DNA of 5,035 bases from assembly GCA_018400055.1 (NCBI GenBank), contig JAGYNK010000083.1, positions 1 through 5,035 on the forward strand, read 5' to 3'. This DNA is from Candidatus Moraniibacteriota bacterium. Its GTDB lineage: Bacteria; Patescibacteriota; Minisyncoccia; Moranbacterales; UBA9337. Both the position numbers and the translations under genes were made by a program. Of the stretch, positions 4,588 through 5,035 are shown piece after piece. Below the pieces are notes generated by a model. The model was not told the origin of the DNA, made no database searches, and saw only the letters and a program-made list of their open reading frames with translations. Numbering within the stretch: position 1 is the first letter of the stretch; each line of letters starts with the position of its first letter.

Positions 4588-5035
4588 CTATTTACTGCTT
4601 GATTTTAAAAATTCCCCCAGCGCTTTCTTATAACTTCTCAACGGTTTTAATTTCGTATTTAATAAAACGGAATAAAACGGTCGTTTAGCGGGACGCGGAA
4701 ATTCATCTCCGCTAACCGGAGTAACTTCGGTTTTTAATTTCGCTTGCCTGTATAATTCCACCACCGCTTCATACCAAGTGCAGGGATCACTGTTAACAAT
4801 ATGGTAAATTCCAAAAGGCTCTTTATCTTCAATAATTTTTTTAGTTTCTCTAGCTAAATCAAGCGCGTAAGTAAAACAACTAGTTTCTTCATTCACCGCT
4901 TTGACTTTTTTATTTTTCTTTCCCAATTCCAACATCACATCAAAAAAACTTTTTTTAGCATCTTGAGAAATAGCCGGCTTTCCGAAAAGTTTAGATAGTC
5001 GGATTATATAATATTTATCTCCGTGTTTCTGAACT
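4588..5035 (-). CDS. rmlD: dTDP-4-dehydrorhamnose reductase, C-terminal half (partial)
   Basis: RmlD reduces dTDP-4-dehydro-L-rhamnose with NAD(P)H, the last step of dTDP-L-rhamnose synthesis. The reading frame is open from the stop (TAG-type end at 4588) to the right edge, giving 148 visible residues, about half of a usual 285-300-residue protein. The GTG at 4936-4938 and ATG at 4933-4935 are internal codons, not the start. Counting from the edge, KYYIIRLSKLFGK (7-19) matches the family's strand and turn after the catalytic tyrosine. SCFTYALDLAR (52-62) corresponds to the usual GSPTYAxDLA, with the GSP part altered. GIYHIVNSDPCTWYEAV (75-91) matches GIYHxxxxGxxSWYEF. PRPAKRPFYSVLLNTKLKPL (113-132) matches the RPxxSVLxNxKL substrate-side motif. 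The catalytic YxxxK and the nucleotide-binding glycines lie outside the window. A terminator follows 20 bp downstream. rmlA is more than 2.5 kb away, separated by the orphan gene and glyA. Neighbouring rmlB or rmlC could lie beyond the edge. Confidence 0.9.
   Translation of the reverse strand, partial: VQKHGDKYYIIRLSKLFGKPAISQDAKKSFFDVMLELGKKNKKVKAVNEETSCFTYALDLARETKKIIEDKEPFGIYHIVNSDPCTWYEAVVELYRQAKLKTEVTPVSGDEFPRPAKRPFYSVLLNTKLKPLRSYKKALGEFLKSSSK

Noticed and set aside
4588..4938. A separate 116-residue gene starting at GTG 4936-4938
   Set aside because: The frame stays open to the window edge with RmlD-like residues upstream, so this is an internal codon of a truncated rmlD.

Overview
This is an AT-rich, lysine-rich bacterial segment. 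The protein style, the lack of strong Shine-Dalgarno sequences and the repeat-laden gaps between genes suggest a Patescibacteria/CPR (Parcubacteria-like) genome. That placement is an inference from style, because the window holds no rRNA or other marker. Most genes read on the minus strand, so transcription runs right to left.

Layout from right to left along the main strand: the C-terminal half of rmlD (dTDP-4-dehydrorhamnose reductase, running off the right edge), a lone plus-strand gene of unknown function (3671-4339), glyA (serine hydroxymethyltransferase), rmlA (glucose-1-phosphate thymidylyltransferase), galU (UTP-glucose-1-phosphate uridylyltransferase), and the first 41 codons of a small membrane protein running off the left edge. 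RmlA and RmlD catalyse the first and last steps of dTDP-L-rhamnose synthesis, and GalU makes UDP-glucose. The locus therefore supplies activated sugars for surface polysaccharide. GlyA provides glycine and one-carbon units and has no evident link to the sugar genes.

The gaps carry much structure. There is a nested inverted repeat between rmlA and galU, and an 83-bp element with TGTCATT/AATGACA ends between glyA and rmlA. A 7-bp tandem array runs into the glyA stop codon. Between the plus-strand gene and rmlD lie a perfect 19-bp hairpin, built from three 12-bp units, and a probable bidirectional terminator.

The most unusual part is 3500-4590. The orphan plus-strand gene encodes a charged helical N-terminus and two leucine-rich-repeat-like units. 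It interrupts the minus-strand run and is flanked by two diverged sequences that share several short blocks in the same order and orientation. The right-hand one also contains what looks like a decayed copy of the rmlD 3' end. This fits an inserted or duplicated cargo gene at the tail of rmlD. No CRISPR array, transposase, complete tRNA or rRNA was seen. No gap between genes exceeds 300 bases.
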